The position numbers were made by a program, and so were the translations under genes. The notes under the pieces are model-generated. The model was not told the DNA's origin. It did no database searches and worked only from the letters and a program-made list of their open reading frames with translations. Below are positions 5,511-6,239 of a DNA stretch of 6,239 bases, in pieces (position 1 is the first letter of the stretch; each line of letters begins with the position of its first letter). The DNA is from Candidatus Omnitrophota bacterium (lineage in GTDB: Bacteria; Omnitrophota; Gorgyraeia; 1-14-0-20-64-10; JACQQZ01): the NCBI GenBank assembly GCA_016206635.1, contig JACQRF010000029.1:1-6239 (forward strand), given 5' to 3'.

Positions 5511-6052
5511 GGGAGTCCCCCCCAGTGCCGACCCGGCCGCCGCCAGGACTTCGGCGGCTGATGCGGAGGTCTGCGGGTCAACACCGTACTCCAAAACATC
5601 CAAGACCGCTCCGAGAGCAGGTCGGCCCCGCGCCCCTTCAGGAACGCGGCGATGCCCTCTCGCGAGTACATCTGGAACGCCCAGCGGACGGCGGCCCAAT
5701 CGCCGTATTCCAACACCCGGGCCAACACGAAGTCTCGGTGGCGCGCCGGGATGACCCGGGAGAGCGGCGTATCCCAGAAGATCGGCTTGAGCATTGCCGG
5801 GATGCCGCGGGGGGTACATCGGGCAACTTCTTCGGCGGGGAACAACCATTGCCCCAAGATTCTGGCGCAGGGCTGCAGCACGCCGTCTTGGACATACCGG
5901 TACACCTGACGACGGGATTTCCGCAGGCGGCGGCACACCTCCCGCACCGTCAGCACCGGGCTCACCGTGCCGCTCCTCCGTCCCGTCTTGGTCAGCCGGA
6001 CGAATCGCAGCACCCGATCCCCCGCCCCAGCCAACACCCAGTGGCCTTCCAT
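5507..6052 (-). CDS. Helix-turn-helix protein with DUF6922-like C-terminus, putative antitoxin
   Basis: A 181-residue protein. Residues 33-78 (VLTVREVCRRLRKSRRQVYRYVQDG, then LGQWLFPAEEVAR) form an excisionase/MerR-like winged HTH. Residues 87-157, with MLKPIFWDTP, RHRDFVLARVLEYGDWAAVRWAFQMYSREGI and WMFWSTVL, resemble the DUF6922 region that, from memory, accompanies AbiEii-like nucleotidyltransferases. Residues 1-32 and the Pro/Arg/Trp-rich tail (161-181) are unassigned. ATG at 6052 was chosen because it lies just after a promoter, with no Shine-Dalgarno; a GTG at 6013 preceded by GGGGG would remove 13 residues and is possible. The stop overlaps the nucleotidyltransferase start (ATGA). Its probable role is to neutralise the downstream enzyme and repress its own promoter, by analogy with antitoxins. 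Confidence 0.78.
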   Translation of the reverse strand: MEGHWVLAGAGDRVLRFVRLTKTGRRSGTVSPVLTVREVCRRLRKSRRQVYRYVQDGVLQPCARILGQWLFPAEEVARCTPRGIPAMLKPIFWDTPLSRVIPARHRDFVLARVLEYGDWAAVRWAFQMYSREGIAAFLKGRGADLLSERSWMFWSTVLTRRPPHQPPKSWRRPGRHWGGLP

Positions 6053-6068
6053 GTCATATAGTATGACA
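6052..6068. promoter_or_regulatory. Operator-like palindrome over the -10 box and start codon of the HTH gene
   Basis: TGTCATA-N3-TATGACA is a perfect 7-base inverted repeat. It covers the -10 hexamer and touches the first base of the start codon. A further TGTCA half-site (6083-6087) overlaps the -35. Binding here would block transcription, and the HTH protein encoded immediately downstream is the obvious candidate ligand. Confidence 0.6.
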
Positions 6069-6088
6069 CGAAATCCCCCATTTGTCAA
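6060..6088 (-). promoter_or_regulatory. Promoter of the HTH-nucleotidyltransferase operon
   Basis: On the minus strand a perfect -35 TTGACA (6088-6083) is followed after 17 bases by CATACT (6065-6060, four of six matches to TATAAT). An alternative -10, TACTAT, lies two bases further on. The start codon at 6052 is seven bases past the -10, so the transcript would be leaderless or nearly so. Confidence 0.65.
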
Positions 6089-6093
6089 CGTCT

Positions 6094-6107
6094 GGGGTCC
6101 ACCCCCT
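6094..6107. repeat. Shortened copy of the GGGGTC-ACCCCCT palindrome core
   Basis: GGGGTCCACCCCCT here resembles GGGGTCAGACCCCCT at 4793-4807 in the same orientation, differing by one substitution and one missing base. It folds into only a five-base stem with no T run, so it is a poor terminator for the upstream gene. With the other copy it brackets the HTH-nucleotidyltransferase cassette. Confidence 0.4.
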
Positions 6108-6113
6108 GCCGGT

Positions 6114-6239
6114 TTAGGTGCTGACGTGCTGGGCGAGGACTTCGGCGCGGTAGGTTTCGACCTGTCGGCGGATGCCGGCGGCGTCCCAACCGAGGGCATC
6201 GGCCATCACGCGGGCGGCGGCCTCCGCGCAGTCCAGTCC
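6114..6239 (-). CDS. glpD: C-terminal end of a probable FAD-dependent glycerol-3-phosphate dehydrogenase (5' part outside the window)
   Basis: The last 41 codons and the TAA stop (6116-6114) are in the window, reading GLDCAEAAARVMADALGWDA then AGIRRQVETYRAEVLAQHVST. The pattern of AA-RVA-x-LGWD followed by a basic/acidic helix ending in V-x-Y-R is what I recognise from the C-terminal cap domain of GlpD-type flavin enzymes, which oxidise glycerol-3-phosphate to dihydroxyacetone phosphate and pass electrons to quinone. The identification rests on a short tail without catalytic residues, so it is moderate; that it is the end of a real coding region is more secure, given codon use and the protein-like sequence. 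It has no visible strong terminator before the next promoter. Confidence 0.55.
   Translation of the reverse strand, partial: GLDCAEAAARVMADALGWDAAGIRRQVETYRAEVLAQHVST

Noticed and set aside
5511..5936. N-terminal extension of the nucleotidyltransferase to an ATG at 5936
   Set aside because: The extra region is proline/arginine-rich, unlike the AbiEii family, and overlaps the HTH gene in another frame. The overlapping ATG at 5510 fits the core domain.
5309..6061. Plus-strand open frame opposite the toxin-antitoxin-like pair
   Set aside because: Proline/arginine-rich translation without domain features, antisense to two coupled genes and ending in their promoter.
6094..6107. Intrinsic terminator for the glpD-like gene
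   Set aside because: The stem is about five base pairs with a two-base loop and no T run follows on the minus strand.
6053..6199. Longer start of the HTH gene at 6199
   Set aside because: The extension would cover the promoter, the palindrome and the end of the glpD-like gene, and its translation is low-complexity proline/serine-rich.
1..6239. CRISPR array, tRNA or rRNA genes, insertion sequence
   Set aside because: No regularly spaced repeats, no tRNA- or rRNA-like segment and no transposase were seen in the window.

Overview
This is a high-GC bacterial window in which every supportable gene lies on the minus strand, so transcription runs from right to left. The organism is probably an uncultured lineage from soil or the subsurface. 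Gene style, in-frame palindromic repeats and leaderless-looking promoters would suit a group such as Methylomirabilota/Rokubacteria or a relative, but nothing here is diagnostic and this placement is low confidence.

Right edge (6239 to about 4758): the last 41 codons of a gene that looks like an FAD-dependent glycerol-3-phosphate dehydrogenase are followed by a two-gene cassette. The first gene encodes an excisionase-type helix-turn-helix protein with a DUF6922-like C-terminal region. The second encodes an AbiEii/AbiGii-family nucleotidyltransferase and overlaps the first by four bases (ATGA). This has the form of a toxin-antitoxin or abortive-infection module. A palindromic operator-like site overlaps the -10 box and start codon of the first gene. 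A nested inverted repeat closes the cassette, and a shortened copy of its core lies on the far side.

Middle and left (4739 to 1): eight tightly packed genes follow: a DUF362 protein, an MDR-family zinc-type oxidoreductase, a PfpI/DJ-1 amidotransferase-fold protein, an Mrp/NBP35/Ind1-type P-loop Fe-S carrier, a thioredoxin-fold [2Fe-2S] ferredoxin, a gamma-type carbonic anhydrase, NuoB and the first 25 codons of a probable NuoC. Gaps are at most 18 bases and three of the junctions overlap. A second leaderless-type promoter sits just before mrp and could drive mrp through nuoC separately.

The most notable feature is the left half. NuoB, which carries the N2 cluster of complex I, is not preceded by nuoA. 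It is coupled by an ATGA overlap to a gamma-carbonic anhydrase, a protein class that is a structural part of complex I in plant mitochondria. Upstream in the same unit is an Mrp/Ind1-type protein, whose mitochondrial relative assembles complex I Fe-S clusters, and a small ferredoxin related in fold to NuoE. mrp carries an in-frame palindromic insertion in its ATPase domain and is separated from the ferredoxin gene by a single in-frame TAG plus one codon. The ferredoxin appears to lack one of the four usual cluster cysteines.
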